Origin: Neisseriales bacterium
GTDB lineage: Bacteria > Pseudomonadota > Gammaproteobacteria > Burkholderiales > UBA11063
Length of the DNA: 8,557 nt
Assembly (NCBI GenBank): GCA_008017145.1
Contig: SSGY01000201.1
Location: 1 to 8,557 of the forward strand
Direction of reading: 5' to 3'
Shown here: positions 6,933 through 8,557 of the stretch, in pieces
How positions within the stretch are numbered: position 1 is the first letter of the stretch
How the letters are laid out: the number at the start of each line of letters is the position of its first letter
Made by a program: the position numbers and the translations under genes
The notes under the pieces: model-generated
Seen by the model: the letters and a program-made list of their open reading frames with translations, nothing else
Told to the model about the DNA's origin: nothing
Database searches by the model: none

Positions 6933-8557
6933 ATGAAAAAAAAGTTATTATGGGCTGTTGCTGTTCCTTGTTGGGTTTATGCTAATAATAGTTTTGTAGA
7001 TCAAATAAAGAATAGCATCCAACGTCCAGTCATTAGCTCGGTTGCACCATCACTTAAAAATCACTATACACTAATTGATTATCATCAAATTAATCATGCT
7101 AACGGAAAATTTGCCCGCGATTATACATTATTATTACAGGATAATAGCAACAATCAAACGGTTGAAATCGACAATCAACAAGTTATTGCATTGCCAACGT
7201 GGTCTCCCAATGGTGTTGATTATGCCTATATAGGCTGCAAAAATGATAATTGTAATTTAATTGTACGAAATTTGAGTAGTGAGCATCGTTCGATTGCGCT
7301 CGACATGGATGTAAATGCTTTGAAGTGGTCAGCAGATGGTAAAAGTATCTATCTTTTGGCAACGGCTAATACGACTCCAACTAGCAATAGTCCGTACAGC
7401 GAATTTCATCAAGACACAACCATCTCTGATGGAAATCCACAGATTTACGTGATAAATAATGTTACAACTAATACAATCTCAATTGCAAAACTAAAAGGAC
7501 TCAAGGATAACATTTATTCATTTGATATGCCAACAATTGATGCTGGATTTGACATAAACGGCGAATTATTGGCTTACGCACACATTCCCTGCAATAGCGA
7601 TCAGTGCAATAACCGTGGACGTATTTCGATAATGAATTTAAAAACTCAACAATATCTCTCTATCCCATATTTGGAAAAAAACGTAGCCGTCGATCCTAAA
7701 TTTTCACCAGATGGTAAATATCTGGCATTCCGCCAGCAACTAGAATCCGATAATCAAGTTATCAATAATATTTCTTACTCAGGTAAAGTTTGTATCTTAA
7801 ATTTAGCCACACAACAAGTTAATTGCCCTGCTAAGCAATACACTCAATCGCCGGTAATTCTCAATTGGTCGCGGGATGGACAAACTATCTTCATCTATGA
7901 ACCATTTATTAAAACTACTGGTAGCCAAGTCTATGCTATCAATATTCTCCAACCTCAGCAACCGCCATTACAGCTTTCACAAGCCAAAGGCTGGCTAGAC
8001 TTTTCTACCCTAAACGTTAGTTATGATAATTATCTGGGATTTGGCTTTGAAAATAATAATAAACCTCAAGAAGCTTACGTTGCCAGTCTGGAACTCTGGA
8101 ACCAGCAAAAAATCAGCAACTTACAAGAGCATAATTTATCGCAAAATTTAGGCACTATGGAAACTATACAGTGGAAATCTTATGATGGGTTGAATATTCA
8201 AGGTGTATTGATTAAACCACAAAATTATGATAACAAGAGAAAATATCCATTATTGGTAATGGGTAAAGGTGGACCAAGCGGCGCATGGTCTGAACGCTAT
8301 CTCGGAGGATGCTTTGGCATTGGTGAGAAAGTTTTCCCAGCATGCTGGCAATCTCTTCTCAATCAAGGTTTTGTTATTTTGTTACCAAATTACCGAGGTT
8401 CTAGCGGGTATGGGGTGGATTTTGTAGGTGCCAACTATAAAAATTTCAACAAGTCCTATGATGATATTATGTCTGGTGTCGATTATTTAATTAACCAAAA
8501 TATTGCCGATAAAAATCATTTAGCACTATGGGGGTGGAGTTATGATGGCTATACAAC
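6933..8557 (+). CDS. Secreted S9-family (prolyl oligopeptidase-like) serine peptidase, 3' end outside window
   Basis: About 541 codons are visible and the frame runs off the right edge, so the stop is not seen. The first ATG after an in-frame TGA (6924-6926) is used; no strong ribosome site is present. Residues 1-17 form a signal peptide (KKK, hydrophobic core, VYA before NN), so the enzyme is probably periplasmic or secreted. Residues of about 80-400 look like a beta-propeller of TolB/PD40-type blades (WSPNGVDYAYI 90-100, WSADGKSIYLL 132-142, FSPDGKYLAF 257-266, WSRDGQTIFIY 312-322). From about 410 an alpha/beta-hydrolase domain follows, with NYRGSSGYG (486-494) and nucleophile segment GWSYDGY (534-540) giving Ser536. 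Catalytic Asp and His would lie beyond the window. Two motifs depart from the usual form: KGGP at 445-448 where many S9C members have HGGP, and Asp538 where GxSxGG has Gly. Such enzymes trim peptides; the substrate is unknown. Confidence 0.88.
   Translation, partial: MKKKLLWAVAVPCWVYANNSFVDQIKNSIQRPVISSVAPSLKNHYTLIDYHQINHANGKFARDYTLLLQDNSNNQTVEIDNQQVIALPTWSPNGVDYAYIGCKNDNCNLIVRNLSSEHRSIALDMDVNALKWSADGKSIYLLATANTTPTSNSPYSEFHQDTTISDGNPQIYVINNVTTNTISIAKLKGLKDNIYSFDMPTIDAGFDINGELLAYAHIPCNSDQCNNRGRISIMNLKTQQYLSIPYLEKNVAVDPKFSPDGKYLAFRQQLESDNQVINNISYSGKVCILNLATQQVNCPAKQYTQSPVILNWSRDGQTIFIYEPFIKTTGSQVYAINILQPQQPPLQLSQAKGWLDFSTLNVSYDNYLGFGFENNNKPQEAYVASLELWNQQKISNLQEHNLSQNLGTMETIQWKSYDGLNIQGVLIKPQNYDNKRKYPLLVMGKGGPSGAWSERYLGGCFGIGEKVFPACWQSLLNQGFVILLPNYRGSSGYGVDFVGANYKNFNKSYDDIMSGVDYLINQNIADKNHLALWGWSYDGYT

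Noticed and set aside
1..8557. CRISPR array, phage, insertion sequence or toxin-antitoxin system
   Set aside because: No spaced direct repeats, transposase or integrase motifs, or small paired genes were seen. The window is core chromosomal.

Overview
The window is AT-rich bacterial chromosome carrying core Gram-negative genes, a 5S rRNA gene at its left edge and an exported peptidase cut off at its right edge. A Bam-complex lipoprotein (BamD) shows that the cell has an outer membrane. The BamD/RluD/PgeF neighbourhood, together with a PglL-type O-oligosaccharyltransferase, fits a low-GC betaproteobacterium, perhaps near Neisseriales. That placement is an inference from gene content, because no species-specific marker is visible.

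Layout. Positions 1-141 are the spacer before 5S; positions 143-259 are the 5S gene, followed by a clear intrinsic terminator (269-294) that ends the rRNA operon. After a short AT-rich gap come two leftward genes, pgeF (416-1147) and rluD (1128-2189), which overlap by 20 bp. rluD diverges from bamD (2176-3006), and the two coding regions overlap at their 5' ends. Rightward from bamD runs a compact block: bamD, a Wzy/PglL-type ligase (3024-4862), clpP (4867-5475) and clpX (5484-6725), with gaps of 17, 4 and 8 bp. A 207-bp gap follows, holding a two-tier palindrome (6748-6837). A secreted S9-family peptidase then begins at 6933 and leaves the window near its active-site serine.

How the genes work together. 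rluD and pgeF serve ribosome maturation and peptidoglycan fidelity. BamD inserts outer-membrane proteins, the ligase is predicted to glycosylate exported proteins or build surface glycans, and ClpXP degrades tagged or regulated cytoplasmic proteins. The spacing suggests that the envelope genes and the protease are co-transcribed. The trigger-factor gene that often precedes clpP is absent, and the glycan ligase occupies that place.

I found no clear new system. The points most worth checking are the overlapping divergent bamD/rluD start region, the pglL-clpPX linkage, the palindrome after clpX, and active-site departures in the S9 peptidase.
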